This document shows, in pieces, positions 1-13,663 of a stretch of DNA of 64,000 bases. Under the pieces are notes generated by a model that did no database searches, had not been told where the DNA came from, and saw nothing but the letters and a program-made list of their open reading frames with translations. Location of the stretch: contig NZ_CP044990.1 in assembly GCF_009017495.1 (NCBI RefSeq), positions 2,437,001 through 2,501,000 of the forward strand, written 5' to 3'. Position 1 is the first letter of the stretch; each line of letters starts with the position of its first letter. A program made the translations under genes and the position numbers. The DNA is from Deinococcus sp. AJ005 (GTDB taxonomy: Bacteria > Deinococcota > Deinococci > Deinococcales > Deinococcaceae).

Positions 1-1
1 T

Positions 2-109
2 ATCGTCGGCGTGGTCTGGCTGACCAAGAGAATGGTGAACGGCACAGAGCAGACGAAAATCCGTGAACTGGAAGCGCGCGTTCAGGAATTGGAACAGCGT
101 CGGCGCTGA
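2..109 (+). CDS. C-terminal fragment of a small membrane/coiled-coil protein (partial)
   Basis: The reading frame is open from the window edge to a TGA at 107-109 and gives 35 residues. It begins with a hydrophobic stretch (IVGVVWL), followed by a charged segment rich in E, R, L and Q (RELEARVQELEQRRR) with heptad-like spacing. This suggests the end of a membrane-anchored coiled coil. The 5' part lies outside the window, so no family can be named. It converges on the protease gene, whose stop lies about 30 bp away. Confidence 0.5.
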   Translation: MVGVVWLTKRMVNGTEQTKIRELEARVQELEQRRR

Positions 110-142
110 CCCCCGCATCCCCCCCGTTTTATCGGAGAAAAA

Positions 143-1738
143 CTATTTCAGCGTGGCGACGCAACTGCCCAATTCAGTGCCCTGTTTATCATCCTTGGAA
201 ACATACAGATATGCCTTGCCACGCAGGCTGCGGCCCGTCACGCCGCTTTTGACAAACTCGCAACCAATGTATGTCTTCCCGTCGGCGGTCATGTCGAGGA
301 TCACGCCCTCGCCTCCACTGTCATTGATGTAGTAGTAGACCGCGTTCCACTGCTGCCCACCCGGCGCAATCGCCGTCCCCGCTGGATTGCCCTTGTCCGA
401 GCGGCTGCCCAGCGGCAGCGTCCATACGCCGCGTCCCTGGACATCCACGGTCCAGGTCTGGCCTGTGGTGGGCTTGACCGGCCATTTCAGAGCCGCCGCG
501 CCAGCAGGCGGTGTGGGTGCGGCGTTTCCGGCAGGGGCCGCCCCGGTCCTGACCAGCGCCTGACAGTCTCCGATGCGCTCCGGGTCGGCATTGGTATCGC
601 TGTAATAGAACGCGCGCCCCACCCACGGACTGGTCCGCAGACCACTGACCTCGAAAGCACAACTGGTCATGGACTTGCCGTCGCGGGTCAGGTCGATCCA
701 GACCAGATCCGCTTTCTTGTCGTAAGCGACATATCCGGTCTGGCTCTGGCTGCCCTGTGTCGCGGTGCCCTTGAGATCACCATTATCGGCGCGGTCCTTC
801 AGGGTCAGCGCCCAGCTCTGGGTCTTGGGCGTGCCGCTGCTGCGCTGGATACTGACCTGATAGTTCTGCCCCAGTGCGATGGTGGGCGGCCATTTGGGCT
901 GGGGCGCGGCACCGCTGGACTGACCCGTACTGGTTTGACCGGTGCTGGCAGGCGCGGAGGCCGTCGGCCCACCAGACCCCGCGCCGCGCACCACGAAACG
1001 CGGCACATTGGGCGTGATCAGGCCCCAGGCCACCGCCAGCGGACGCGCAAAGGGGGTGCTGGTGCTGCTGGACTTGTTGATGTTGATGGCGCTGTTGACG
1101 CCGATCAGCAGGCCCTTTTCATCGAAAACGCCGCCACCGGAGTTGCCGGGGCCGGTCTGGGCGTCGTGCTTGATCCACTGCCGCCCGCTGCCCTGGGTGT
1201 CCTCGCCGGTAAAGCCGCTGACTGCGCCGCTGGTGTAGGTCAGGGTACTGCCGCCCGTGCCAGGAAACCCGAAGACGAATAGGGGGTCCCCCACGGTCAG
1301 GCTGTTGGAATCACCCAGTTCCACGAAAGGCAGATTCAGCGCCCCCACCGGCTTCTGGTCATAGGTTTCTAGGATACGGACCACCGCCAGATCCAGGTTA
1401 GGATCGGCGGCCACCACCTTGCCCCAGTAGGTGGGTTCGGGTTCGCGGTCCACAAACTTGACAGTTCGCACCAGAATCCACTCGGAAACCTTGCGGCTGT
1501 CGATGTCCCCGATCACATGGAAATTAGTCAGGATGTACCCTGCCGGACTGATCACGCTGCCGCTACCCAGCGAACCGTCGATCTTGCCGTCTGCCCCGGT
1601 GGGCATCAGCATCACGGTGGACTGCACAATCTTGTCCCGCGTGGCCTTGGGCAACACCTGGGCCACCGCTGAACCCGACAGGACGGCCCCAGACAACAGC
1701 GACGCAGCGAGGACGGCGGCAGCCACACGAATTTTCAT
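143..1738 (-). CDS. Secreted trypsin-like serine protease with duplicated C-terminal domain
   Basis: The 531-aa product has a signal peptide at residues 1-26 (cleavage near AVA-Q). A trypsin/HtrA-like protease domain follows, with a visible triad: His74 in TNFHVIG, Asp116 in NLDLAVV and Ser200 in GPGNSGG. It has no PDZ domain, unlike DegP/HtrA. After a Ser/Thr/Gly/Pro linker come two related modules (about 298-412 and 430-531), each beginning KWP, rich in aromatics and carrying two Cys. They look like a duplicated envelope or ligand-binding domain. The ATG at 1738 was chosen over the longer frame from 1792 because the signal peptide starts there and a TATAGT box lies 9 nt upstream. It probably acts outside the cytoplasmic membrane. 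The substrate is unknown. Confidence 0.85.
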   Translation of the reverse strand: MKIRVAAAVLAASLLSGAVLSGSAVAQVLPKATRDKIVQSTVMLMPTGADGKIDGSLGSGSVISPAGYILTNFHVIGDIDSRKVSEWILVRTVKFVDREPEPTYWGKVVAADPNLDLAVVRILETYDQKPVGALNLPFVELGDSNSLTVGDPLFVFGFPGTGGSTLTYTSGAVSGFTGEDTQGSGRQWIKHDAQTGPGNSGGGVFDEKGLLIGVNSAININKSSSTSTPFARPLAVAWGLITPNVPRFVVRGAGSGGPTASAPASTGQTSTGQSSGAAPQPKWPPTIALGQNYQVSIQRSSGTPKTQSWALTLKDRADNGDLKGTATQGSQSQTGYVAYDKKADLVWIDLTRDGKSMTSCAFEVSGLRTSPWVGRAFYYSDTNADPERIGDCQALVRTGAAPAGNAAPTPPAGAAALKWPVKPTTGQTWTVDVQGRGVWTLPLGSRSDKGNPAGTAIAPGGQQWNAVYYYINDSGGEGVILDMTADGKTYIGCEFVKSGVTGRSLRGKAYLYVSKDDKQGTELGSCVATLK

Positions 1739-1747
1739 ATAGCACTC

Positions 1748-1753
1748 ACTATA
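1748..1753 (-). promoter_or_regulatory. -10 box of the secreted protease gene
   Basis: TATAGT on the minus strand ends 9 nt before the ATG at 1738. There is no purine-rich ribosome binding site, so the transcript probably has a very short leader or none. Confidence 0.4.
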
Positions 1754-1834
1754 AAGGTCACAATTGGCCGATGTTTGTCTGGAGAACGCCATTTCTCGGA
1801 CCGCGAGACCGGCGGCCCGAAGGGACCGGAAAGC

Positions 1835-3274
1835 CTAGTTCAGCACAGGAAAACGCACGCCACCCACCCCACCTTCCGAGTGTTCGGCCAGATGCGCGGC
1901 CAGCGACAGCAGCGGGGCGTCCGCGCCTGCCGGGGCCACCAGTAGCACGCCGCCGGGCCGGGTGCCTGCGGGCGCGTCCGGCACATGAACGGGCAGGGTC
2001 ACGCTAGGATAACCAGCTTTCGCCGCCAGCGCGCAGCCGTGGATGCCCGGAAAGACCACGGCGTCCAGCCCACCCGCGAACAGCAGATCGAAGCCCTGCT
2101 CACGGGTCAGGCGCAGGTCACGGGCGCGGGCCAGCAGATAGCCCGGCTCGCTGGCATCGCCGCGCGTGCCCTGGGCAGCGTGCAGGAAGGTCTGACCATA
2201 TTTCAGGCAGCGTTCGGCATCGGCCTGGTTGCCCTCGATCACGTCCGCCACGGTGCGCGGGCCGTCCGTGACCCCGGCCAGATAGGCATTGAGATCTCCC
2301 CTGAACTCGTATTCCAGGACTTCGAGCATCACGCCGTTGCTGTTCAGCTCGGCACGGCTGGGGAAGGTCACATCGCGCACCGTGGCACCGGCCTTTTCCA
2401 ATGCAGTGCGGGCCAGGTTCAGGCTGGCGACGTCGGCCTCCGAAACGCCCTTCTCGTCGGTCACGATGCCCACCACAGCGCCGCTCAGGGCATTGGATAT
2501 CAGCCTCAGTTCGGGCACGGGCCGCAGGCGGCTGGCCTCGTCGCGCTCGTCTGGCCCGGCCATCACGGAGAGCAGCAGCAGGGCGTCGCGGGCGCTGCGG
2601 GTGATCGGCCCCGCCGTATCCTGGCTGTGGCTGATCGGCACGATCCCGGTGCGCGGAATCAGCCCCAGCGTGGGCTTTAATCCCAGCACGCCGCTTTCGT
2701 GCGCCGGGCTGACCACGCTGCCGCTGGTCTCGGTGCCAATCGCCGCCACGCACAGCCTCGCGGCCACCGCCACGCCGCTGCCCGACGAACTGCCCCCAGT
2801 GTCGAAGTCCTCGCCCCAGGGATTGACGGTCTGCCCCCCCTGCGAGGAATAGCCGTTGGGCATTCCCAATGTCATGAAGTTGGCCCACTCGGTCATGTTG
2901 GCCTTGCCCAGAATCACCGCGCCCGCCGCCCGCAGCCGGGCCACCAGCGGCGCGTCCACCTTGGGCATGTGTGCGGCCATCAGCGCGCTGCCCGCCGTCG
3001 TGGGCAGGCCCGCCACGTCAATGTTGTCCTTGATCAGCACCGGGCAGCCGTGCAGGGGGCCGCGCTTCTCTGGCTTCAGGGTATCCAGCGCGTCGGCCTC
3101 GGCGCGGGCGTAGGGGTGAATGGTAATCACGGCCCGCAGGCGGGGGTTCAGAGCTTCCAGCCGCTCCAGGTAGATGCGCGTCACTTCGCCGCAGGTCAGG
3201 TCGCCGCGCCGGGTGGCGTCGGCCAGATCGGTGACGTCCAGATCAAGAATGGGATCGGGCAGGGGCAGGGTCAT
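1835..3274 (-). CDS. Amidase (amidase signature family)
   Basis: A 479-aa protein of the amidase signature family, which hydrolyses amide bonds with a Ser-cisSer-Lys triad. Visible motifs are Lys82 in [11 protein letters not shown], the Ser/Gly-rich GGSSSGSG at 160-167 and the likely nucleophile Ser186 in GTETSGS, where the usual TGGS is TSGS. Length is typical of single-domain family members. The frame extends upstream to 3511, but the extra 79 residues are low-complexity and overlap pheA, so the ATG at 3274 was chosen. It is divergent from pheA. It could be a GatA-like, peptide or secondary-metabolite amidase; no GatB or GatC lies nearby, so an aminoacyl-tRNA role is not supported. Confidence 0.85.
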   Translation of the reverse strand: MTLPLPDPILDLDVTDLADATRRGDLTCGEVTRIYLERLEALNPRLRAVITIHPYARAEADALDTLKPEKRGPLHGCPVLIKDNIDVAGLPTTAGSALMAAHMPKVDAPLVARLRAAGAVILGKANMTEWANFMTLGMPNGYSSQGGQTVNPWGEDFDTGGSSSGSGVAVAARLCVAAIGTETSGSVVSPAHESGVLGLKPTLGLIPRTGIVPISHSQDTAGPITRSARDALLLLSVMAGPDERDEASRLRPVPELRLISNALSGAVVGIVTDEKGVSEADVASLNLARTALEKAGATVRDVTFPSRAELNSNGVMLEVLEYEFRGDLNAYLAGVTDGPRTVADVIEGNQADAERCLKYGQTFLHAAQGTRGDASEPGYLLARARDLRLTREQGFDLLFAGGLDAVVFPGIHGCALAAKAGYPSVTLPVHVPDAPAGTRPGGVLLVAPAGADAPLLSLAAHLAEHSEGGVGGVRFPVLN

Positions 3275-3399
3275 GCGGAACACTGTAGCGGCAGGGTTGG
3301 AGCGGGGGCTGTGTGGGTTGATGCGGTGGCGGCGGCATGATCCCCCTGCACCCGAACTTCTGCCGACCCCGACTTTGCGGCCATGCCAGCGCCGTGCGC

Positions 3400-3405
3400 T
3401 AGCCT
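3400..3405 (+). promoter_or_regulatory. -10 box upstream of pheA
   Basis: TAGCCT is followed after 7 nt by an ATG at 3413. That ATG opens only a six-residue frame (MSERRE, stop at 3431-3433) which overlaps the GTG start codons of pheA. The spacing fits the leaderless pattern seen elsewhere in the window. Confidence 0.45.
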
Positions 3406-3416
3406 CACGGTCATGA

Positions 3417-4349
<933 letters not shown>

Positions 4350-4362
4350 GGGCGGACCTGGA

Positions 4363-5235
4363 ATGGCCTCGCCCCTGACCCTCCTTCGACAGCTTTTTCT
4401 GTCACCGCCCGCCTGCCGCGATTCACGGCGGCTGGAAGCGGCAGTGCGTGGCAAAACGGTCCTGGTCACGGGCGCGTCCTACGGCATCGGGGAGGCGACG
4501 GCGCGGTTGCTGGCCGGGTGTGGGGCCGAAGTGTTGCTGCTGGCACGCAGCGGGGGGCGGTTGGAAGCGGTGGCGGCTGAGATACGGGCGGCGGGTGGGA
4601 AGGCCAGTGTTTATCAGTTGGATTTAACTGACCCAATAGCGATCAAAGGAGTGGACGCGCAGATCGAGATGAACCACCCCCGAATCGACGTCATCATCGG
4701 CAACGCGGGGCATTCCATCCGCCGTCCAGTTCTACACAGCGCCGAGAAGGATGATCTGGGCCGCCTGCTGGCCGTCAATTTCACTGGGCCTGCCGCGCTG
4801 CTACTGTCCTTGCTGCCGCGCATGGTGGGGCAGGGTAGCGGGGTGATCGTCAGCGTCTCCAGCGCCTCGGCCCTGCCCCCTGGCATTCCGCGCTGGGCCG
4901 CGTACCAGGGCAGCAAGGCGGGCTTTGACCTGTGGCTGGGCAGCCTGGGCAATGAGCTGCGGGGGCGTGGCGTGCGCGTTGCCAGCGTCTATCTCCCCCT
5001 AGTCCGCACCCGCATGATCGCGCCCACCCGCGCCTACCGCTTCGCCCCGGCCCTGACTCCGCTAGAAGCCGCACAATCGGTAGTGTATCCACTCGTAAAA
5101 CCCCTGCGCCGTGTCGCTCCGTGGTGGCTGAAGGGGCAACAGGTGGCGGCGCTGCTGTTTCCAGACATGCTGGATCAGGCGCTGAGCGGTCTGGAGGAGC
5201 TGGAGCGCAGGCTGACGCAGCGGCGTAGAAAGTGA
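4363..5235 (+). CDS. Short-chain dehydrogenase/reductase
   Basis: A 290-aa classical SDR oxidoreductase. The Rossmann motif TGASYGIG lies at 36-43, NAGH at 114-117, and the catalytic Ser around 167 with Tyr181 and Lys185 (YQGSK). About 30 residues precede the Rossmann fold, rather long for the class. The ATG at 4363 is 13 bp after pheA. The stop codon overlaps the GTG start of the acyl-CoA synthetase (GTGA), so the two are very probably translated together, which suggests a lipid or acyl substrate. The precise substrate cannot be read from sequence. Confidence 0.87.
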   Translation: MASPLTLLRQLFLSPPACRDSRRLEAAVRGKTVLVTGASYGIGEATARLLAGCGAEVLLLARSGGRLEAVAAEIRAAGGKASVYQLDLTDPIAIKGVDAQIEMNHPRIDVIIGNAGHSIRRPVLHSAEKDDLGRLLAVNFTGPAALLLSLLPRMVGQGSGVIVSVSSASALPPGIPRWAAYQGSKAGFDLWLGSLGNELRGRGVRVASVYLPLVRTRMIAPTRAYRFAPALTPLEAAQSVVYPLVKPLRRVAPWWLKGQQVAALLFPDMLDQALSGLEELERRLTQRRRK

Positions 5236-6713
5236 GTCTGCTGGCAGCCGTCCGGCACACCGGGATTCTCGACTCCCAACCGCTGAAAAATGCGCTGAGC
5301 CTGGCATGGGCGGTGCTGCGGCACGGGCCGACGCTGTATGCGCTGGCCGCCTGGAACGCGCGCCGGATGCCGAATGCGGTGGCGCTGGTGGACGGGGATG
5401 GACCGCTGACCTACGCAGAGTTGCTGAAGCGGGCAGACGGAATGGCCGCCGCCCTTTCCCACCGGATCAGGCCGGGCGAGACGGTGGGCCTGTTGTGCAG
5501 CAACAGCGTGGATTTCGTGGCCGCCCTGCTGGCCTGCGTTCGTATCGGCGCGCGAACTGTTCTGCTGAACACCTCCTTCTCTGCTGCCGAAACCGGGTGG
5601 GCTGGGCGTGAACAGCGCCTGCGCCTGCTGATCTGCGACGGCGACTGGCCGGAACGGTTACGCGGAGCGGTGGAAGTGGGCATAACGGTTCTGACCCTCA
5701 CTGAGTTAAAAACCACGAACGCGAAGTCTCACCCATTGCGCCTACCCCGCGTCGGCCCGCTGGTCCTGCTGACTTCCGGCAGCACGGGAACGCCGAAAGC
5801 GGTGCGCTCTCGCATAGGACTGCGGGCCGGGCTGCGCTTGGCGGGCGCATTGCTGGACGCCCTGCCGCTGCGGGCGGGTGCGCCCACGCTGCTGCCCCTG
5901 CCGCTGTTTCACGGACACGGACTGGCAACGCTGGGCATGGGTCTGGCACTGCGCGCACCCCTGCACCTGTGCCTCCCCACGGCAGACGCGATGTGGCTCA
6001 CGCTGCAAGAGGAGGGCATCAAGGTTCTGATGCTGGTCCCTACCCTCCTCCACCGGCTGCTGGACGCGCCGGATAAGCGGGCTGCGCCTGCACTTCGGGC
6101 GATCATCTGCGGCTCGGCCCCGCTGGGCGCATCGCTGGCGACGGCAGCGCTGGAGCGCTTCGGGGACGTGCTGTCCAACCTCTACGGCTCCACCGAAACG
6201 GGCCTGATCTCCCTGGCGACGCCCGCCGATCTACGTGCTGCGCCAGGGGGTGTGGGCCGGGCGCTGCCAGGGGTCAACCTTGAGCTGGATGGAAACATGG
6301 GGCGCGTGATCGTGGACGGACACGACACGGGCGATCTAGCTTCCCGCGACGCGGCGGGCCGCCTGACCCTGCATGGCCGCGCCGACGACCTGCTGATCTG
6401 CGGCGGCGAGAATGTCTTTCCGGCCAGCCTGGAGGAACGCATCGCCGCGCACGTCGCCGTGGCCGAGTGCGCCGTGGTGGGCGTTCCCTGCGCCGAGTTC
6501 GGGACAGGCATCCACGCCTTTGTCGTGCTGAAACCCGATTGCGAGATCACGCCCGAACAGCTTCTGGACGGGTTGCGCCCACTCCTGCCGCGCATGTTCG
6601 GCCCACAGAAAATTACGCTGCTGGACGCGCTGCCCCGCACACAAACAGGAAAGCTGCTACGCTCGCATCTACCAGCAGAGGCACACATGAAAATGGGCGC
6701 TACAGACGAATAA
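5232..6713 (+). CDS. AMP-binding acyl-CoA synthetase/ligase
   Basis: A 493-aa member of the ANL superfamily that would activate a carboxylic acid through an acyl-adenylate to the CoA thioester. Motifs include the phosphate-binding loop TSGSTGTPK at 181-189, [23 protein letters not shown], and the C-terminal catalytic Lys in TQTGKLLRS. The GTG start overlaps the SDR stop by 4 bp. Coupling with an SDR suggests fatty-acid or fatty-aldehyde/alcohol metabolism. It converges on the GMC oxidoreductase gene. The substrate is unassigned. Confidence 0.88.
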   Translation: MSLLAAVRHTGILDSQPLKNALSLAWAVLRHGPTLYALAAWNARRMPNAVALVDGDGPLTYAELLKRADGMAAALSHRIRPGETVGLLCSNSVDFVAALLACVRIGARTVLLNTSFSAAETGWAGREQRLRLLICDGDWPERLRGAVEVGITVLTLTELKTTNAKSHPLRLPRVGPLVLLTSGSTGTPKAVRSRIGLRAGLRLAGALLDALPLRAGAPTLLPLPLFHGHGLATLGMGLALRAPLHLCLPTADAMWLTLQEEGIKVLMLVPTLLHRLLDAPDKRAAPALRAIICGSAPLGASLATAALERFGDVLSNLYGSTETGLISLATPADLRAAPGGVGRALPGVNLELDGNMGRVIVDGHDTGDLASRDAAGRLTLHGRADDLLICGGENVFPASLEERIAAHVAVAECAVVGVPCAEFGTGIHAFVVLKPDCEITPEQLLDGLRPLLPRMFGPQKITLLDALPRTQTGKLLRSHLPAEAHMKMGATDE

Positions 6714-6747
6714 TCTTCGCCGTAACGCCCTGTTCAGCCGCTACCAC

Positions 6748-8418
6748 TCAATCGGCAGATACGGCCATCGCCATCGTCTCTGCTGCCCGCGCAGGTAAGG
6801 CCGCCCGTCCCAGAATCAGATCGGCGGCCTTTTCCGCGATCATGATGGTGGGTGCGTTGGTGTTGCCGCGCGTAATCACGGGCATCACACTGGCGTCGGC
6901 GATCCACAGATTCTCCAGACCACGGACACGCAATTCGTCGTCCACCACGGCCAGTTCATCGTTGCCCATCTTGCAGGTGCCGACAGGATGGTAGACAGTC
7001 ATGGCCTGCTCGCGGATGTAATTTTCCAGATCGGCGCGTTCGGTGACGGCCTCGCCGGGCATCACTTCACTCAGGCGGTAGCTGGACAGGGCTTCGGTGT
7101 CGCCCACCTGCCGGGCCAGTTCCACCCCAGCAATCAACACGTCCATGTCGTGCGGGTCCGAGAGGTACTCCGGCTCGATCAGCGGGCGGGCCTGCGGATC
7201 GCTGCTGGCAATGCGAATCCGGCCCCGGCTGCGCGGCGCAACCAGCGAGGGCAGCAGCGTGTAATGGTAGCCGTCCAGCTCGGCAAAACCGTGGTCCACG
7301 AACAGCGCCGCACCGTTGTGAAATTGCAGGTCCGGGGCAGGCAGCGACGCGTCGGTCTTCATGAAGCCGCCCGTCTCGCCCACGTTGCTGCACAGCATTC
7401 CGCGCTGTTCAGACATGTACAGGGTCATCTGGGCGTCGCTCGTGGCGTCCTTCAATCCCGCTGTCTCGGTATCGTAAACCACGGGCACGAACAGGTGGTC
7501 TTGCAGGTTCTGGCCCACGCCCGGCAGATCGTGCAGCACTTCCACGCCCGCTGCCTCCAGTTGCGCCCGCTCGCCCACGCCCGACAGCATCAGCAAATGC
7601 GGGCTGGTGATTGCGCCCGCCGCCAGAATGACACCTTTACCGGCCATGACCTGCTGGGGTTCGGTGCCGTCCAGATATTCCACGCCCACGGCTTTCTTGC
7701 CCTCAAAGAGAATTCGGGTCACATGCGCGCCTGTGCGGGCTTCTAGCTTGCCGGGGCCTTCGCTGGCCAACGCCGGGCGCAGGTACGCCACCGCCGCCGA
7801 GTGCCGCGCGCCGCCCTTCTGGGTCACATGGAAACGGCCCACGCCTTCCATACTCTCGCCGTTGAAGTCGTCGTTGGCAGGGTGGCCCAGTTCCTTGAAG
7901 CCCTCGGTGATGGCGTCGCAGATTTCGTGGGTGTAGCGGCGGTTCTCGACGTGCAGCGGGCCACCTGCGTTGTGGTATTCACTGGCCCCATCCTCGAAAT
8001 CCTCGGAGCGCAGGAAATAGGGCAGCACGTCGTCGTAGCCCCAACCGTGGTTGCCCGCCGCCGCCCAGCCATCGTAATCGGCGCGGTGGCCGCGAATGTA
8101 GATCATGGCGTTGATGCTGCTGCTGCCGCCCAGCATCTTGCCGCGCGGCCAGTACAGCTTGCGCCCGTTCAGGTGTTCCTGGGCCTCGGTCTCGTAGTTC
8201 CAGTCCAGCGGCGACTTGAACAGCTTGGGAAAGGCGGCGGGGATGTGGATTTCAGGCGTTTCGTCCGGCACACCAGCTTCCAGCAGCAGCACCTGCGCCC
8301 CACCCTCCTGCAAACGGGCGGAAACGGCACAGCCGCCCGAACCCGCACCGATCACCACGTAGTCGTAATTCTGCTGGGCGGAACTCGCCTGACCGTCTGG
8401 ACTGTGATCGCTCTGCAT
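6748..8418 (-). CDS. GMC-family FAD-dependent oxidoreductase (choline dehydrogenase-like)
   Basis: A 556-aa flavoprotein. The N-terminal dinucleotide-binding motif is VVIGAGSGG near residue 22. The GMC signature region follows (YWPRGKMLGGSSSINAM), and the C-terminal active-site segment YHPVGTCKMG has the catalytic His, with a further NTNAP motif. Family members oxidise alcohols such as choline or alkanols to aldehydes. The ATG at 8418 has a good GGAGG ribosome binding site 9 nt upstream, preferred over the 53-residue extension. No betaine-aldehyde dehydrogenase or transporter is adjacent, so BetA is not asserted. Confidence 0.88.
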   Translation of the reverse strand: MQSDHSPDGQASSAQQNYDYVVIGAGSGGCAVSARLQEGGAQVLLLEAGVPDETPEIHIPAAFPKLFKSPLDWNYETEAQEHLNGRKLYWPRGKMLGGSSSINAMIYIRGHRADYDGWAAAGNHGWGYDDVLPYFLRSEDFEDGASEYHNAGGPLHVENRRYTHEICDAITEGFKELGHPANDDFNGESMEGVGRFHVTQKGGARHSAAVAYLRPALASEGPGKLEARTGAHVTRILFEGKKAVGVEYLDGTEPQQVMAGKGVILAAGAITSPHLLMLSGVGERAQLEAAGVEVLHDLPGVGQNLQDHLFVPVVYDTETAGLKDATSDAQMTLYMSEQRGMLCSNVGETGGFMKTDASLPAPDLQFHNGAALFVDHGFAELDGYHYTLLPSLVAPRSRGRIRIASSDPQARPLIEPEYLSDPHDMDVLIAGVELARQVGDTEALSSYRLSEVMPGEAVTERADLENYIREQAMTVYHPVGTCKMGNDELAVVDDELRVRGLENLWIADASVMPVITRGNTNAPTIMIAEKAADLILGRAALPARAAETMAMAVSAD

Positions 8419-8671
8419 CTCTGGGGCCTCCGCGCGAATGGGTGAGGACGGCAGGCCAGAGGGCGCCGACAGCTTCGGCACACGACAGGTCAGGGCCACC
8501 GGGATTAAATTCGCGTTCGGACAAAGTATAGAACCGGGCCAAGCCAAACATTGGAGGGCACGCTCCAGACCCGGCATCAGCCGACGCCAGAAGCGCGCCC
8601 AGCAGCCCAGCTACAGGCTGTGTCAGATCGGATTTCCAGGTGTTGCCAACACCCTTCAGTCGGAGTCCAGA

Positions 8672-8708
8672 TCAATTCAGGTGCAGCTCAATTCAGACTC
8701 AGGTCAGC

Positions 8709-8717
<9 letters not shown>
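8672..8717. repeat. TCAATTCAG direct repeats in the 8419-8708 gap
   Basis: TCAATTCAG occurs at 8672 and 8688, and TCAGTTCAG at 8709, the last overlapping the stop of the unknown gene. The first two copies are exactly 16 bp apart and the third 21 bp on. The rest of the 290-bp gap holds no recognisable gene. Its minus strand has a possible TATACT box near 8524-8529 that could serve the GMC gene. Confidence 0.5.
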
Positions 8718-9986
<1,269 letters not shown>

Positions 9987-10040
9987 AAGGCATGCAGTAT
10001 TTCAGAGAATGGATGGGTTCTCTGCGGTGACCGCACATCG

Positions 10041-10403
10041 TCAGGGAATTTGGAAGATACCGAGAAAGAGCATACCGCACATCTCAAAGCACGCCGGGAC
10101 CACCAGAGGAACCAGAGCCGTTGCCAGACCTACCCTCAAAGACAGAGAGGGGAAGCGCGAAATGCCCCAGAGTACGGGCAATCCCAGAGAGGACAGAAAG
10201 GCGGTGCGCGTCAGATCAGCGGAGTAATCAGAAGAGTCAGAGGTGAAAAGCTGGAAGACTCCCATCAGCACGGCCAGCACGGTTGCCAGTGCGGGCAGGA
10301 CGGCCCAGCGGCGATCCCCCACCGCCAGCCAGCCCAGAAGCCAGCCCGCCACAAGAAAAGACGCAAACCAGCGAGGATCTTGCAACAGATAAAGGCCGGA
10401 CAC
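10041..10403 (-). CDS. Small four-helix membrane protein, unknown
   Basis: A 120-aa, strongly hydrophobic product with about four predicted membrane segments (around 12-28, 33-52, 66-82 and 90-115). The GTG start at 10403 follows the LeuC/HacA stop by 15 bp on the same strand, and a GGAAGG lies upstream, so it is probably cotranscribed. No family was recognised. It could be an incidental passenger of the operon. Confidence 0.55.
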   Translation of the reverse strand: MSGLYLLQDPRWFASFLVAGWLLGWLAVGDRRWAVLPALATVLAVLMGVFQLFTSDSSDYSADLTRTAFLSSLGLPVLWGISRFPSLSLRVGLATALVPLVVPACFEMCGMLFLGIFQIP

Positions 10404-10418
10404 AGCCTTTAGCCTTCC

Positions 10419-11705
<1,287 letters not shown>

Positions 11706-11929
11706 GTGTCGTTCCTCCCCATCACCAAAGCTCTTCCATCGTCAAATCTTCCAGGCGCGCTGCTGGCGCTTTTCCGCCGCCGTGACCCGCTGAACCTGCC
11801 CGCGAGTCTAGCGCCTGACCGGATGCGTGCGGCCCGAGGTGGGATAGATGGGCCGCCGCGCTTCATCCACCGTTGGCCGTTGAGCACGAAGGTGAGACGC
11901 GGCTCTAGCCGCAACCCGCGCCGGGCCGC

Positions 11930-11935
11930 TAAACT
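11930..11935 (+). promoter_or_regulatory. Leaderless -10 box of the AAC(3)-like gene
   Basis: TAAACT stands exactly 7 nt before GTG at 11943, with no ribosome binding site. The preceding 11706-11929 stretch is otherwise featureless apart from the leuC/hacA ribosome binding site. Confidence 0.6.
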
Positions 11936-11942
11936 ATGGGCT

Positions 11943-12749
11943 GTGCTGAATCTGCTGCGGAAGCCCGCTGTCCATGCCGCCGAACTCGATGAGGGTCTGG
12001 CCGCGCTGGGACTGGACGGCACGCAGCACCTGATCGTCCACGCCAGCCTGAAGTCCTTTGGCACGCTGGACGGCGGCCCCCGGACATTGGTGGATACGCT
12101 GTGGCGGCGCACGGCCACGCTGGTGGCCCCAGCCTTCAGCTATAACACGCTGCTCAACCGGCCCAGCAGCGTGGCTCACACCAAATTCCACCGCGACACC
12201 CGCGTCAGCCGCGACATCGGGCGGGTGTCGCAGGAACTGGTGGAGCGGCGCGACGCCCTGCGCTCGTTTCACCCCACCCTCAGCTTCGTGGCGCTGGGAG
12301 ACGAGGCGGCGCGGATCACGGCGGCCCAGTTGCTGAACAGCCCGTACCAGCCCATCGGGGCGCTGTATGACCTGAACGGCTACGCGCTGCTGATCGGTGT
12401 GGATTTCGGCAGCAACACCAGCGTCCATTACGGTGAGTATCTGGCCGGAATCCCGATGCTGACGCGCTACGTGCCGCTGGACGGTCAGGTGTTGCCCACC
12501 GCCTTTCCCAACTGCTCGGCGGATTTCGACAACCTGCTGCCGGAGATGGAGTTTAAGTTCCGCTCGGCGCGCGTCGGCCCGTCCACGCTGCGACTGTACC
12601 GCGTGCGCGATCTGGTAGACAGCACCGTGCGCCTGCTCCAGCGCGACCCCGAGGCATTGCTGTGTCAGTACAAGGGCTGCCGCTGTCAGGAAGTGCGTCA
12701 GACGGTGCGGCGTGACGGGCTGAAGCCCCGGCTGCATGTGGGGCTGTAA
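11943..12749 (+). CDS. Aminoglycoside N(3)-acetyltransferase-like protein
   Basis: A 268-aa member of the AAC(3)/YokD antibiotic acetyltransferase fold, which transfers acetyl groups from acetyl-CoA. Recognisable segments are LIVHASLKSFGTLDGG near the start, the SFHPTLSFVALG stretch containing the conserved SxHPxxSxxAxG pattern, and GALYDLNGYALLIGV. The C-terminus has a CQYKGCRCQ cysteine cluster, which is unusual and may be a degenerate metal-binding tail. The GTG start is set by a TAAACT box 7 nt upstream. Chromosomal family members often do not confer aminoglycoside resistance, so the substrate is left open. Confidence 0.8.
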   Translation: MLNLLRKPAVHAAELDEGLAALGLDGTQHLIVHASLKSFGTLDGGPRTLVDTLWRRTATLVAPAFSYNTLLNRPSSVAHTKFHRDTRVSRDIGRVSQELVERRDALRSFHPTLSFVALGDEAARITAAQLLNSPYQPIGALYDLNGYALLIGVDFGSNTSVHYGEYLAGIPMLTRYVPLDGQVLPTAFPNCSADFDNLLPEMEFKFRSARVGPSTLRLYRVRDLVDSTVRLLQRDPEALLCQYKGCRCQEVRQTVRRDGLKPRLHVGL

Positions 12750-12761
12750 GGCTTCACTGCA

Positions 12762-13103
12762 TCAGGAACTGAGCCACGCCCACGCCTCCTCCTCGTTATG
12801 AACAAAACGGATCAGCGGGTGGAATGAATGTTCGTGGGCCAGTTCCGCAAAACGTTCGCCGTGCGCCGTGAAATCCGGCAGCACCAGCGCCACGCGCAGG
12901 CGGTAATTGGTGAACTTCTGGAACGCCTCGCCCGCCAGCCCGGTCTTCAGATCGAGGAACTCCGGCGAAAGGTCCGCTTCAGTCAGGATCAGGCCGTCCA
13001 GACCGTAGGCCGCGCCGATCAGGGTGTGGATGTCGTCTAGACCACGCAGGGAGAGGCCCAATTCACGGACGGTCTGAATTCTGGGGGCTTCATCTGGGTT
13101 CAT
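12762..13103 (-). CDS. DUF4180 family protein
   Basis: A 113-aa cytoplasmic protein matching the DUF4180 pattern: an N-terminal strand, AYGLDGLILTEADLSPEFLDL, the conserved DLKTGLAGEAFQKFTNYR, then VRFVHNEEEAWAWL. The family has a STAS-like alpha/beta appearance and no established function. The frame could extend to 13508, but that region overlaps the divergent DinB gene, and ATG 13103 begins a normal N-terminus. A TACGCT box lies 9 nt upstream on the minus strand. Confidence 0.8.
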   Translation of the reverse strand: MNPDEAPRIQTVRELGLSLRGLDDIHTLIGAAYGLDGLILTEADLSPEFLDLKTGLAGEAFQKFTNYRLRVALVLPDFTAHGERFAELAHEHSFHPLIRFVHNEEEAWAWLSS

Positions 13104-13147
13104 GCTGAATGCAGCGTAACAAAGCCTGTGTCTGCGAAACTGAGCGC

Positions 13148-13659
<512 letters not shown>

Positions 13660-13663
<4 letters not shown>

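Noticed and set aside
63..332. 89-codon plus-strand frame at the left edge
   Set aside because: It runs antisense through the 3' end of the protease gene and has no protein-like features.
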